Position numbers and translations under genes: made by a program. The notes below the pieces were generated by a model that saw nothing but the letters and a program-made list of their open reading frames with translations, ran no database searches and had not been told where the DNA came from. Source: Lachnospiraceae bacterium (lineage in GTDB: Bacteria; Bacillota; Clostridia; Lachnospirales; Lachnospiraceae). From it: a stretch of DNA of 64,000 nucleotides. Position 1 is the first letter of the stretch. Every line of letters begins with the position of its first letter. This document shows, in pieces, positions 51,728 through 61,433 of the stretch. The stretch spans positions 92,566 to 156,565 of the forward strand of contig JAGAPK010000062.1 of NCBI GenBank assembly GCA_017623295.1. The letters are read 5' to 3'.

Positions 51728-52915
51728 ATGAAAATGCAGGAATATATTGACGAAGCCGAGAAAGCCCTTTTGCATACTTATAACCGTTATCAGGTTGTAT
51801 TGGAAAAAGGGGATGGCGTATATCTTTATGATATGGAAGGCAAGAAATATCTGGATTTTGTATCCGGTATCGCTGTTTTTGCTCTGGGTTATAATAACAA
51901 AGAATATAATGATGCCTTAAAAGCACAGATTGATAATGTGATTCATACTTCTAATTATTATTATAATATACCGGCAATTGAAGCTGCCAAGAAGCTGAAA
52001 GAGGTTTCCGGTATGGACAGAGTCTTTTTCACAAACAGCGGTGCGGAAGCAATTGAAGGCGCGATTAAAGCAGCAAGAAAATATGCTTATCTGAAAGATG
52101 GCACAACAGACCATGAAATTATTGCCATGAATCATTCGTTTCACGGCAGAACAATGGGTGCACTTTCTGTTACCGGAAATCCACATTACAGAGAGGCTTT
52201 CGAGCCGATGATTGGAAACATCCGCTTTGCAGATTTAAATGATTTTGACAGCGTACTTGCCAATGTGAATGACAAAACCTGTGCAATCCTGCTGGAAACC
52301 GTACAGGGTGAAGGCGGGCTTTATCCGGCAGAAGAGGAATTCCTTCAGAAAGTAAGAAAACTTTGTGATGAAAAAGATATTCTTCTGATTCTGGATGAAA
52401 TTCAGTGTGGTATGGGCAGAACCGGTTATATGTATGCATGGCAGAAGTTTGGTGTGAAACCGGATATCATGACAACTGCGAAAGCGCTTGGCTGTGGTGT
52501 TCCGGTAGGTGCTTTCTTAATGACAGAGAAAGTTGCACAGAATTCTCTCGTTGCAGGAGATCATGGTACTACTTATGGCGGTAATCCGCTTGCGTGCGCT
52601 GCAATTTGCAAGGTACTTGAACTTTTTGAAAAAGAAAAGGTACTTGACAATGTAAAAGAAGTCAGTGCATATTTGGAAGAGCAGTTAGACAAGCTGGTAG
52701 ATGAATTTGATTTCATTGAAACAAGACGTGGTGCTGGTCTGATGCAGGGACTTGTATGCAATAAACCGGTTGGTGAAATCATTAACAAAGCATTGGAAAA
52801 TGGACTTATTTTAATTAATGCAGGTCCTAATATTATTCGTTTTGTGCCAGCACTTGTCATTACCAAAGAAAATGTGGATGAAATGATAAGCATATTAAGA
52901 AAAAGTCTTGTTTAA
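51728..52915 (+). CDS. argD: Acetylornithine aminotransferase
   Basis: ArgD makes N-acetylornithine with PLP and glutamate. The 395-residue class III aminotransferase has FTNSGAEAIEGAIKAARKYA, the NHSFHGRTMGALSVTG block, LDEIQCGMGRTG, and the PLP Lys in TTAKALGCGVPVGAF. The start at 51728 follows AAAGGAAG; earlier codons overlap argB. It ends the arginine unit; argF and argH are not in the window. Confidence 0.95.
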   Translation: MKMQEYIDEAEKALLHTYNRYQVVLEKGDGVYLYDMEGKKYLDFVSGIAVFALGYNNKEYNDALKAQIDNVIHTSNYYYNIPAIEAAKKLKEVSGMDRVFFTNSGAEAIEGAIKAARKYAYLKDGTTDHEIIAMNHSFHGRTMGALSVTGNPHYREAFEPMIGNIRFADLNDFDSVLANVNDKTCAILLETVQGEGGLYPAEEEFLQKVRKLCDEKDILLILDEIQCGMGRTGYMYAWQKFGVKPDIMTTAKALGCGVPVGAFLMTEKVAQNSLVAGDHGTTYGGNPLACAAICKVLELFEKEKVLDNVKEVSAYLEEQLDKLVDEFDFIETRRGAGLMQGLVCNKPVGEIINKALENGLILINAGPNIIRFVPALVITKENVDEMISILRKSLV

Positions 52916-52947
52916 TATGTATTGTCAGCAGATAGGAGAAAGAAAGA

Positions 52948-54537
52948 GTGACTTTGAAAAAGAGAGTAACCACTGTACTTGTTATTGCCTGTATGCTTAT
53001 AGGGCTTTTTGGTATCAGCAAGGCAGGATTATTGCAGGTAAATCCGGTAGAGGAAGCTGAACAAAGCGAAGAAAGTCTTTTTGGACACAGAGATACTTTG
53101 TATTTATGGTATACAGATGAAGCTTTGACAGATTATCTGAATAGTGTTGCAGTTTCTTATAATGAAACGCAGAGTAAAATCCGTGTCATTCCGGTGTATA
53201 CTTCCGGTTTGGAGTATCTGGAAACAATCAATCAGGCTTCTTTGCATTCCAATGAAGTTCCTGATTTGTACATTATAGGAAATGATTCCTTAGAGAAAGC
53301 GTATCTGGCTGGACTGGCATCGGAAATTAAAGAGCCGGAAACGATTTCGGATGTAAGTGAATATTTTCCGGAAGTAGCAGTTCGTGCGGCAACTTACCAT
53401 GAAAAACAAATTGGTTATCCGTTTTATTTTGAAACAAGTTCTTTCCTTTATAATAAAACTTATTTAGAGGATTGGGCAAGAGCACAGATTGAAGCCGAAG
53501 CTGATGCAGCGGAAGGTGAAGCTGCCCAGGAAGAACTGGATAATAGTGGCGAGCCGGATTCCGAAGAAGAAATTGCCCAAAAAGCAGAAAATGCAGCAGA
53601 TGATACACCGGTACAGGAAGCAGTAATATCGGAAGAAGCGGTTGCGGCAAAAGTAGAAGAAGCCCTCCCGAAAACCATTGATGATATTTTGACCTTTGCG
53701 GATATGTATGATGCGCCGGAACAGGTAGAAGCTGTATTTAAATGGGATGTATCCGATATTTTTTATAATTATTTCTTCGTTGGAAATTATATTGATGTAG
53801 GCGGCAGTACAGGAGATAATGCAGAATCTATCAATATTTACAATGAAAATGCAATTCGTTGTATGCGAGTATATCAGGATTTGAATCAGTTCTTTTCCAT
53901 TGATACGGCAGAAATCAGCTATGCAGATATTTTGCAGGATTTTATGGATGGTAAAATTGTTTATACCGTAGCGACAACAGATGCATTGTCTATTATTGAA
54001 GCGGCAAAAGCAAACGGTGAATTCAAATACGAATATGGAACATCTGTGTTGCCGGATGTCAGTGAGGAACTGGTTTCTAAATCACTTTCTATGACACAAT
54101 GCATTGTTGTAAATGGATATTCGGAGAAGAAGGAAGCAGCAAATGATTTTGCAGTTTATCTTTCCTGCTACAATGCAGATACGTTATACGACAGAACCGG
54201 TAAAGTTCCGGCATTATCTGATGTAACAATATCCAACCAGAATGCAGATGCTTTTATTCAGGAATACGAGAAATCTGTTCCGATTCCGAAAATGATTGAA
54301 ACAAGTAACTACTGGGTAGAAATGGAAGTAGCATTTGCACAGATTTGGGATGGAAATGATGCGAATATGGATTTGAAAGCGTTATCGGAAAAAATTATGG
54401 CTCAGATTGAAGGAGAATCTTACACTGAAGAATATATCGATGTTCCGGAAGAAGTTTCTGATGAGGAAATTGTGGATGAAGGAATGAGCGATATCGAAAG
54501 TAGTATCGAAGATAGTGATGATTCCGAAGAAGAATAA
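52948..54537 (+). CDS. Extracellular solute-binding-like protein with long acidic insert
   Basis: The 529-residue protein has one N-terminal membrane segment (about 8-28), then a family 1-like solute-binding fold beginning DTLYLWYTDEALTDYLNSV. An insert of about 55 residues rich in Glu/Ala (about 175-230) interrupts the fold, and the C terminus is a strongly acidic tail. No clean lipobox is seen. The start is GTG 52948, after AGGAGA. No ABC permease or ATPase is nearby, so it may be a sensor or structural protein instead of a transporter part. A terminator follows. Confidence 0.75.
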   Translation: MTLKKRVTTVLVIACMLIGLFGISKAGLLQVNPVEEAEQSEESLFGHRDTLYLWYTDEALTDYLNSVAVSYNETQSKIRVIPVYTSGLEYLETINQASLHSNEVPDLYIIGNDSLEKAYLAGLASEIKEPETISDVSEYFPEVAVRAATYHEKQIGYPFYFETSSFLYNKTYLEDWARAQIEAEADAAEGEAAQEELDNSGEPDSEEEIAQKAENAADDTPVQEAVISEEAVAAKVEEALPKTIDDILTFADMYDAPEQVEAVFKWDVSDIFYNYFFVGNYIDVGGSTGDNAESINIYNENAIRCMRVYQDLNQFFSIDTAEISYADILQDFMDGKIVYTVATTDALSIIEAAKANGEFKYEYGTSVLPDVSEELVSKSLSMTQCIVVNGYSEKKEAANDFAVYLSCYNADTLYDRTGKVPALSDVTISNQNADAFIQEYEKSVPIPKMIETSNYWVEMEVAFAQIWDGNDANMDLKALSEKIMAQIEGESYTEEYIDVPEEVSDEEIVDEGMSDIESSIEDSDDSEEE

Positions 54538-54559
54538 TTTTTTCATAAAAGGACATGAT

Positions 54560-54595
54560 AATACAAGACAGTAAATGCTGTCTTGTATTTTTGTT
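54560..54595 (+). terminator. Terminator after solute-binding-like gene
   Basis: AATACAAGACAG (54560-54571) pairs perfectly with CTGTCTTGTATT (54578-54589) and is followed by TTTGTTTG. Confidence 0.88.
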
Positions 54596-54650
54596 TGCTT
54601 GAAATGGAATGGACAAAGGTTGACATAATTATGAAAGGCGGGCATATCTT

Positions 54651-55082
54651 ATGTTTGGATTTTTGATTGCATTAATATCCGGTGCGCTTATGAGTATTCA
54701 GGGAGTTTTTAATACACAGGTTACGAAATCATCAAGTATCTGGGTAGCCAACATTTTTGTGCAGTTTACAGCATTGCTGGTTTGTCTGGGAGCATGGCTT
54801 ATCAGTGACCGATCTTCACTTGGAGCAGTATTTAAGGTACAACCGAAATATATGCTGCTTGGAGGCGCAATTGGTGCATTTATTACTTATACGGTTATTA
54901 AAGGAATGGAATTGCTTGGACCGGCTAAATCCGTTATGCTGATTGTTATTTCACAGTTGATAGTTGCTTATTTAATTGAATTGTTTGGACTTTTCGGAGT
55001 AGAGAAGCAGCCGCTTGAAATGCGTAAAATAGTAGGAATGGGAATTGCGATACTTGGAATTGTTATTTTTAAGTGGACATAG
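54651..55082 (+). CDS. DMT superfamily (YdcZ-like) membrane protein
   Basis: This 143-residue protein has about five hydrophobic helices and resembles DMT_YdcZ proteins (PF04657-type): it starts FLIALISGALMSIQGVFNTQ and ends with GMGIAILGIVIFKW. Members usually act as pairs or dimers in small-molecule export. Nothing nearby shows the substrate. A hairpin follows after 31 nt. Confidence 0.82.
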   Translation: MFGFLIALISGALMSIQGVFNTQVTKSSSIWVANIFVQFTALLVCLGAWLISDRSSLGAVFKVQPKYMLLGGAIGAFITYTVIKGMELLGPAKSVMLIVISQLIVAYLIELFGLFGVEKQPLEMRKIVGMGIAILGIVIFKWT

Positions 55083-55113
55083 CAGAAATTTTATTTTACA
55101 ATGGGGGTACGGT

Positions 55114-55142
55114 GCATAGCGGGGACATCCTATGCTTTTTAA
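55114..55142 (+). terminator. Short hairpin before the ComEA-like gene
   Basis: GCATAG (55114-55119) pairs with CTATGC (55130-55135), with an internal GG/CC pairing possible, followed by TTTTTAA. It would end the DMT transcript or act as a leader attenuator 15 nt before the ComEA-like start. Confidence 0.55.
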
Positions 55143-55156
55143 GCAGAAAGGATACT

Positions 55157-55957
55157 ATGTATACGGAGAAAAAAGAAAATAAAAAAGAGAATAAAAAAAG
55201 CCATCAGTTTGTGGCAGGAATAGCCGCTATGCTGATAGCGTGTGGATTAACCGGCTGTACTTCCAAAGATGAAATTGTTCTGGAGCTGGAGAAGCAGGAA
55301 AGTGCGCAGGAGCAGTTGACAGATTCATATGGGCAGGCTGACTTGCAGACAGATTCGCAGTCAGGAGAATCGGAACAATCCAGCGCGGTTGACATAACAT
55401 CAGCAAACGCGGGTTTCACAGGTAGCGAACAGAAGCTTACGGAATCCGTTTCTACCGATAAGATTTATGTACATATTTGTGGCGCAGTAGAAAAACCGGG
55501 TGTATACGAACTTGATGCAGGCAGTCGTGTTTATGAAGTGATTGAAGCAGCAGAAGGTTTTACGGAAGAAGCTTATGGAGATTATGTAAACCAAGCAGAG
55601 CTTTTACAGGATGGGCAGAAGATAACGATTCCAACTTTAGAAGAAGTGGAACTGGCGAAAGCAGAGGGGACTTTTCAGGAATCATGGACATCTGGAAGGG
55701 CAGATGGCCAAGAAACAGGAGTCGGACAGAGTCAAGTGATGGTCGATGCAGATAACAGTAAAGGGCTTGTAAATATCAATACGGCAACCGAAAGTGAACT
55801 GTGTTCCATTAGCGGTATTGGTGCAAGCAGGGCAGCGGCAATTGTGAAGTACAGACAAGAGAATGGCAATTTTGCTTCCATAGAAGATATCATGAAGGTA
55901 AGTGGTATCAAAGAGGGCACCTATGAGAAAATAAAAGATATGATTACCGTAAAATAG
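55157..55957 (+). CDS. comEA: ComEA-like DNA-binding lipoprotein (SLBB plus HhH)
   Basis: The 266-residue protein has a Lys/Glu-rich start, a signal peptide with lipobox LTGC (about residues 31-34), an acidic Ser/Gln linker, an SLBB domain (about 105-170; IYVHICGAVEKPGVYEL) and a C-terminal helix-hairpin-helix pair (about 200-264; LVNINTATESELCSISGIGASRAAAIV). It is the DNA receptor of competence in Bacillus, where ComEA is membrane-spanning rather than a lipoprotein. The start at 55157 follows AAAGG; the frame opens 84 nt earlier. ComEC lies 3.2 kb downstream on the same strand. Confidence 0.88.
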   Translation: MYTEKKENKKENKKSHQFVAGIAAMLIACGLTGCTSKDEIVLELEKQESAQEQLTDSYGQADLQTDSQSGESEQSSAVDITSANAGFTGSEQKLTESVSTDKIYVHICGAVEKPGVYELDAGSRVYEVIEAAEGFTEEAYGDYVNQAELLQDGQKITIPTLEEVELAKAEGTFQESWTSGRADGQETGVGQSQVMVDADNSKGLVNINTATESELCSISGIGASRAAAIVKYRQENGNFASIEDIMKVSGIKEGTYEKIKDMITVK

Positions 55958-55978
55958 AGTTATAAACAGGGGTGTAAA

Positions 55979-56665
55979 ATGGGTAAGAGAGTGTTAGTCG
56001 TTGATGACGAGAAGTTGATAGTGAAGGGAATTCGGTTCAGTCTGGAACAGGATGGCATGGAAGTAGACTGTGCGTATGATGGAGAGGAAGCTTTGGAAAA
56101 AGCAAAAAATAATTCGTACGACATAATTTTATTAGATGTTATGTTGCCAAAGATGGATGGATTTGAAGTATGTCAGCAGATCCGGGGATTTTCCAATGTT
56201 CCGATAGTTATGTTAACTGCAAAAGGGGACGATATGGATAAAATTCTGGGGCTTGATAATGGTGCCGACGACTATATTACAAAACCTTTTAATATTCTTG
56301 AGGTTAAGGCAAGAATCAAAGCGATTATGCGCCGCACCGGAAGAAAAGAGGAAGAAAAGAACGATACGAGAGTAATAGAAAGCCGTGATATGAAACTGGA
56401 TTGTGACGGCAGAAGAGTCTATATTCAGAATCGGGAAATCAATCTGACTGCCAAAGAATTTGAAGTATTAGAGCTTTTGATGAAAAATCCGAATAAAGTG
56501 TATAGCAGAGAAAGTCTGCTGAAGCTTATCTGGGGCAGCGATTATCCGGGAGATGTTCGTACAGTGGATGTACATATCCGAAGATTGAGAGAAAAGATTG
56601 AAACAGTTCCAAGTGAGCCAATGTATGTGCATACAAAATGGGGAGTAGGTTATTACTTTGCTTAA
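55979..56665 (+). CDS. OmpR/PhoB-family response regulator
   Basis: The 228-residue protein has a receiver domain with DDEK, phospho-acceptor Asp53 in ILLDVMLPKMDG and KPF, and a winged-helix effector domain (about 130-226) with TVDVHIRRLREKIE. It overlaps the following kinase by 8 nt, so the two make a two-component pair. It resembles WalR/PhoP-type regulators. Confidence 0.94.
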   Translation: MGKRVLVVDDEKLIVKGIRFSLEQDGMEVDCAYDGEEALEKAKNNSYDIILLDVMLPKMDGFEVCQQIRGFSNVPIVMLTAKGDDMDKILGLDNGADDYITKPFNILEVKARIKAIMRRTGRKEEEKNDTRVIESRDMKLDCDGRRVYIQNREINLTAKEFEVLELLMKNPNKVYSRESLLKLIWGSDYPGDVRTVDVHIRRLREKIETVPSEPMYVHTKWGVGYYFA

Positions 56666-58130
56666 GTTTAATTTCAAGAAACTAAAATTTATGCGCAGTT
56701 TGAAAGTGCGCATTTTTCTGATAGTCTTTATTGTCGGACTGATACCAAGTATCATTGTGCGACAGGCAATTCTACAAAACTATGAGGAGCGGGCGGTCAG
56801 CCTGCGAACTTCTGATGTCCAGACACAGTTAAAGATTCTGGCAAATCATCTGATTACTTATCATTATTTGCAGGATACTTCCTCGGAAGTTATTGATGCG
56901 GAGTTGAATATGTTAGCTAATCTGTATGATGGGCGTGTTCTGATTATTAATAATAATCTGAGAGTCGTAAAGGATACCTATGGTATCAGTGAAGGCAAGA
57001 CTATTATTTCAGAAGAAGTTATTCGTTGTATGAAAGGCGAGAATACAAGTAAATATGATCCGGAAAATGGTTACATAGAGATGACAATACCAATCATGGA
57101 AACTTTAGAAGTGCAGGAAACAGGAAAGAATCCTGTGAAAAATGATGTGGTAAGTGGTGTTATGTTAACTAGCGTGTCGACGGATTATATTACAACCACA
57201 CTGGAGATTTTAAGCAGAAAAGCTCTGGTTGTTGAAGTAATGGTTGTTTTGGCAATTTTCATTGTTTCTGTTCTGGCATCTTTTGCACTGGTGAAACCAT
57301 TTGAGAAAATAACAGAAGCATTAAGTCAGGTAAAAGAGGGATATACCAATGACCCAATTTCTGTATCGGACTGTCTGGAAACGGAGCATATTGGTGATGC
57401 GGTTAACGAAGTACTGAGCCGTATGAAGGTATTAGACGATTCCAGACAGGAATTTGTATCGAATGTCTCCCATGAGTTGAAGACACCGATTACATCCATT
57501 AAAGTTTTAGCTGATTCGCTTCGCGCACAGGAAAATGTTCCGATTGAGCTGTATCAGGAATTTATGGATGATATAGCAGAAGAAATTGACAGAGAGGACA
57601 AGATTATCAATGACCTGTTAGCCCTTGTAAAAATGGATCGAACAGCATCTGATTTGAATATTTCTCAGGTAGACATTAATTTGCTTGTGGAACTGATTAT
57701 GAAAAGACTCCGTCCGATTGCAGTGAAGAGGGATATCGAACTGGTTTATGAAAGCATTCGTCCGGTTACGGCTGCTGTGGATGAAGTAAAAATGACACTG
57801 GTTATTTCTAATCTGGTAGAAAATGCCATTAAATATAACAAAGAGCATGGATGGGTTAAAGTAACCCTGGATGCAGACCATCAGTTCTTTACGATTGAAG
57901 TAGCAGATTCAGGCATTGGTATTCCAGCAGATTCTCTCGATCATGTATATGAGCGTTTCTATCGTGTTGACAAATCGCATTCTCGTGAAATTGGTGGAAC
58001 AGGTCTTGGTCTGGCAATTACCAGAGGTGCTATTTTAATGCATAGAGGTTCCATTAAGGCAGTCAGTGAAGAAGGGGAAGGAACTACTTTTACGGTAAAA
58101 ATTCCATTGACTTATATCGCGGTTTCGTAA
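56658..58130 (+). CDS. Sensor histidine kinase
   Basis: The 490-residue protein has two membrane helices (about 18-38 and 193-213) around an extracytoplasmic sensor domain, then a HAMP-like linker, HisKA with His272 in VSNVSHELKTPIT, and HATPase with DSGIGI and GTGLGLAI motifs. TTG at 56658 is the likely start, overlapping the regulator gene. It pairs with that regulator; the signal is unknown. The following gene is a GerMN lipoprotein, the order seen in mtrA-mtrB-lpqB. Confidence 0.93.
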   Translation: MLKFNFKKLKFMRSLKVRIFLIVFIVGLIPSIIVRQAILQNYEERAVSLRTSDVQTQLKILANHLITYHYLQDTSSEVIDAELNMLANLYDGRVLIINNNLRVVKDTYGISEGKTIISEEVIRCMKGENTSKYDPENGYIEMTIPIMETLEVQETGKNPVKNDVVSGVMLTSVSTDYITTTLEILSRKALVVEVMVVLAIFIVSVLASFALVKPFEKITEALSQVKEGYTNDPISVSDCLETEHIGDAVNEVLSRMKVLDDSRQEFVSNVSHELKTPITSIKVLADSLRAQENVPIELYQEFMDDIAEEIDREDKIINDLLALVKMDRTASDLNISQVDINLLVELIMKRLRPIAVKRDIELVYESIRPVTAAVDEVKMTLVISNLVENAIKYNKEHGWVKVTLDADHQFFTIEVADSGIGIPADSLDHVYERFYRVDKSHSREIGGTGLGLAITRGAILMHRGSIKAVSEEGEGTTFTVKIPLTYIAVS

Positions 58131-58170
58131 TGAAGCATGAAGATATATAAAATATGAGGATATATATAAT

Positions 58171-59136
58171 ATGAATAAAACTAGAAATATAGCAAGGAAT
58201 AGAAGATTTGGTCTGATTATGCTTCTGCTTATAACGGTATTTTCACTTATGAGTTGCGGAAGGCAGCAGGAAGTGAAAAATGGAAAAGCATATTTGGTAT
58301 ATTATGTAAACAAAGAAGAAACGAAAATCTTTGCGAATGAGTACCAGACAGAAACAGAAGAAAAACAGGAACTAGTGGATGAATTGTTAATGCAGCTTTC
58401 CACTGATTCTGAGAAAATGGAGTATATTGCGCCGCTCTCCGGAAAGTTTGAAGTATTAGGATATACGCTGGATGGTGAGCAGCTTACGATTGATTTTGAT
58501 GAGCATTATAAAGAACTGGATAGTATCAAAGAAATTCTGACAAGGGCAGCGATTGTCAGAACGTTGACACAGGTAGAAGGTATAAAATATGTTTCCTTTA
58601 CGATACAGGGCGAAATATTGACAGATAACGCAGGTGTTGCTATTGGTACGATGTCGGCAGATATGTTTATTGATAACGCCGGTAAAGAAATCAATACGTA
58701 TGAGAAAGTGAATTTATGCTTGTACTTTGCTAATGAAAATGGTGACAGACTGGTACAGGAGACACAGAGAAATGTTGTATATAACAGTAATATTTCCATA
58801 GAGAAACTGGTTGTTGAGAAATTGATTGAAGGACCGGCTACCGATAGTGCTTATCCAACAATCAATCCGGCAACGAAGATAATTAGTGTCAATGTAAAAG
58901 ATGGAATATGTTATGTAAATTTGGATAGTGCCTTTTTATCACAACCATACAATGTTACTTCTGACGTGACAATGTATTCCATTACGAATTCGTTAGTGGA
59001 GTTGCCGAATGTAAATAAAGTGCAGATTTCAATCAATGGTGAAACGGCGATTTTATATAAGGAAAGTGTCAGTCTCACTACCATTTTTGAAAGAAATCTT
59101 GATATTATGTCAACTACTGAATCAACAGAAGAATGA
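58171..59136 (+). CDS. Lipoprotein with two GerMN domains
   Basis: The 321-residue protein has a signal peptide ending at a lipobox LMSC (Cys29), followed by two GerMN-type domains (about 35-165 and 180-300). Repeated features are LTIDFDEHYKEL and CYVNLDSAFLS, each preceded by a VRTLTQVEGIKYV- or LVELPNVNKVQI-like strand. GerMN domains occur in the GerM sporulation protein and in LpqB. The stop overlaps the ComEC reading frame (ATGA). Its place behind the sensor kinase suggests an envelope partner of that kinase. Confidence 0.88.
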   Translation: MNKTRNIARNRRFGLIMLLLITVFSLMSCGRQQEVKNGKAYLVYYVNKEETKIFANEYQTETEEKQELVDELLMQLSTDSEKMEYIAPLSGKFEVLGYTLDGEQLTIDFDEHYKELDSIKEILTRAAIVRTLTQVEGIKYVSFTIQGEILTDNAGVAIGTMSADMFIDNAGKEINTYEKVNLCLYFANENGDRLVQETQRNVVYNSNISIEKLVVEKLIEGPATDSAYPTINPATKIISVNVKDGICYVNLDSAFLSQPYNVTSDVTMYSITNSLVELPNVNKVQISINGETAILYKESVSLTTIFERNLDIMSTTESTEE

Positions 59137-59144
59137 GAGGTATC

Positions 59145-61382
59145 ATGAGAAGACCTGTATGTATGATTGGTCTGACCTTTGTAATAGTGATTCTTCTCTA
59201 TTTATACTGGAATCCGTACCCCGAAACATCTTTTGAGATGTATGAGGGGAGTACGGTAACGGTAATAGGTCAGGTCGATAAAAAAGAATATCGCATATCA
59301 AACGAACAAGAAATTCTGGTTATTTATCTACGAAATGTTCAATTTTTAAATTCCGCAAATAATAACGAACAAAATATGAATCTTATGTGTTACATGGAAA
59401 GCACAGAAGAACCGAAAATAGGTAGTAAAGTCTGTATAGAAGGCAAATTCAGGGAATTTTCCCATGCCACGAATCCAGGTGAATTTGATGCCAGGAAATA
59501 TTATCAGATTTTGAATCTGCATGGGAGACTGCAACGAGGAAAAGTACTAGAAGAAAGTCGTGAATATGATAAATTCCGTGAAGGCTTATACCGAATGAAA
59601 CAGTATTGTGCCGGTTTACTGGAATTAACTTTTGAACCGAAAGAAGCATCTGTTATGCGGGCAATGCTGCTTGGAGAGAAAAGTTTGCTGGATGAGGAAG
59701 TGGAAACACTATATCAGCAAAATGGTGTGATTCATATTTTAAGTATTAGTGGATTGCATATTTCAATTATTGGAATGGGATTATATAAAATATTATGTAA
59801 ACTCAAACTGCCAAGGATAATAACAATTGGAACTTCAATCCTATTCATGTATTGTTATGGTGTTATGACAGGAATGAGTGTGTCAGCTGTTCGGGCAATT
59901 ATTATGTTTGGCTTTCATATTACAGCGAAATTATGTAAACGAACTTATGACATGCTGACGGCAATGACAATCGCCGCTATTTCCATTCTGATAGAACAGC
60001 CGTTATATTTATATCATAGTGGATTTTTATTTTCTTTTGGCGCAATATTGGGAATTGGTTTGCTTGCTCCTGTCATAGAAGAAAATTGGATAGGAAATCC
60101 CAAATTGTGCAAAATTATGTCAACTAATATTTCGGTATCTATTGCTACATTTCCTGTATATCTGAATTTCTATTATGAATATCCGTTATATTCTTTAATA
60201 CTTAATTTATTGATTATTCCGGGAACCAGTTTGCTTGTTACGGATGGTTTGCTTAGCATGGTGGGAGCTTCATTGCAGATTTTTCTGGGAAAATGCCTTG
60301 CCATACCGGCTAATATTTTACTTTGGCTGTATGAAATATGCTGTATAGTCTTTCTGAAACTGCCGGGGAATCGTAGAATAACCGGACAGCCTGCTATGTG
60401 GCAGATAGCAATTTTCATACTAATCATATGTTTTACAATAATTTGTTGTAAATACACTACAAAACTTCAAACATGGATGTGTTTTTTGCTTGCTTTCTTA
60501 TGTCTTACAACCAAAACATCACAAGACCTTCAGATTACCTTTCTGGATGTTGGACAGGGAGATTGTATCTATATTGCGGACGAAGCCGGTGGTCATTATC
60601 TGATTGACGGCGGCAGTTCCAGCAAAAGTGATACCGGAAACTATCAGATATTGCCGTTTCTGAAAGCAGAAGGTGTAAACAGACTGGATGCCGTTCTTAT
60701 AACCCATATGGATGAGGACCATTATAACGGTATTGAGGAATTGATTTCGCAGACAGAGCAAAGCGGTATCAACATCACAAAGCTGATTTTACCGGATATT
60801 TGTGAAGCAAACAAAACGACAGAATATGAAGAAATGGTTGCGTTGGCTTCACAAGAAAAAATACCGGTTTTGTATCTTCATAGCGGGGATGTCCTGCAGC
60901 ATGGAAAACTGAAACTTACTTGTCTGCATCCGAATGGATGCAAAAAAAATGGAGGCAAAGAGAATGGGAATGAGATTGTAGAATGTGAGCATAAAAGTTT
61001 TACAACAAATGAGGAATCGCTGGTTTTGTATTTGGAGTATGGAGCATTTACGGCTCTTTTCACCGGGGATTTGGAAGGTGAGGGAGAAGAAGCAGTACGA
61101 AGAAAAGTGGAACAACTGGATGCATCGGGACAAGGTGTTACCCTCTTGAAGGTGGCACATCACGGTTCAAAGAACTCTACAAGCTCTGCTTTTCTGGATG
61201 TAGTAAGCCCGCAGATCGCAGTGATATCTTGTGGCGAGAACAACAGCTACGGACATCCACATGGCGAAACGTTGGAGAGACTAAATGAAGTGGGAAGTGA
61301 GATACTGGCTACAACAGATTATGGAGCCATTACGGTGGAGGTTGGAGGGAATGTCATTTGCTTAAAACACGAAAAAGACTAG
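59145..61382 (+). CDS. comEC: DNA internalization-related competence protein ComEC/Rec2
   Basis: The 745-residue protein has an N-terminal OB-like domain, a central multi-pass competence domain (about 220-450; HILSISGLHISIIGMGLYK is the signature), and a C-terminal metallo-beta-lactamase domain (about 475-740) with THMDEDHYNG and HHGSKNSTS metal motifs. In Bacillus, ComEC forms the DNA channel and degrades the second strand. ATG 59145 follows AGAGG and is preferred to 59133. holA follows after 51 nt, a common neighbour of comEC. Confidence 0.95.
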   Translation: MRRPVCMIGLTFVIVILLYLYWNPYPETSFEMYEGSTVTVIGQVDKKEYRISNEQEILVIYLRNVQFLNSANNNEQNMNLMCYMESTEEPKIGSKVCIEGKFREFSHATNPGEFDARKYYQILNLHGRLQRGKVLEESREYDKFREGLYRMKQYCAGLLELTFEPKEASVMRAMLLGEKSLLDEEVETLYQQNGVIHILSISGLHISIIGMGLYKILCKLKLPRIITIGTSILFMYCYGVMTGMSVSAVRAIIMFGFHITAKLCKRTYDMLTAMTIAAISILIEQPLYLYHSGFLFSFGAILGIGLLAPVIEENWIGNPKLCKIMSTNISVSIATFPVYLNFYYEYPLYSLILNLLIIPGTSLLVTDGLLSMVGASLQIFLGKCLAIPANILLWLYEICCIVFLKLPGNRRITGQPAMWQIAIFILIICFTIICCKYTTKLQTWMCFLLAFLCLTTKTSQDLQITFLDVGQGDCIYIADEAGGHYLIDGGSSSKSDTGNYQILPFLKAEGVNRLDAVLITHMDEDHYNGIEELISQTEQSGINITKLILPDICEANKTTEYEEMVALASQEKIPVLYLHSGDVLQHGKLKLTCLHPNGCKKNGGKENGNEIVECEHKSFTTNEESLVLYLEYGAFTALFTGDLEGEGEEAVRRKVEQLDASGQGVTLLKVAHHGSKNSTSSAFLDVVSPQIAVISCGENNSYGHPHGETLERLNEVGSEILATTDYGAITVEVGGNVICLKHEKD

Positions 61383-61433
61383 CCAATAAATACGACAAAG
61401 AGTATAATAGATAAAGAGAGTTGGGAGCGGAAA

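Noticed and set aside
55083-55156. Riboswitch before the ComEA-like gene
   Set aside because: Only a short GC-poor hairpin is present; no motif of preQ1, c-di-GMP or other known classes could be recognised.
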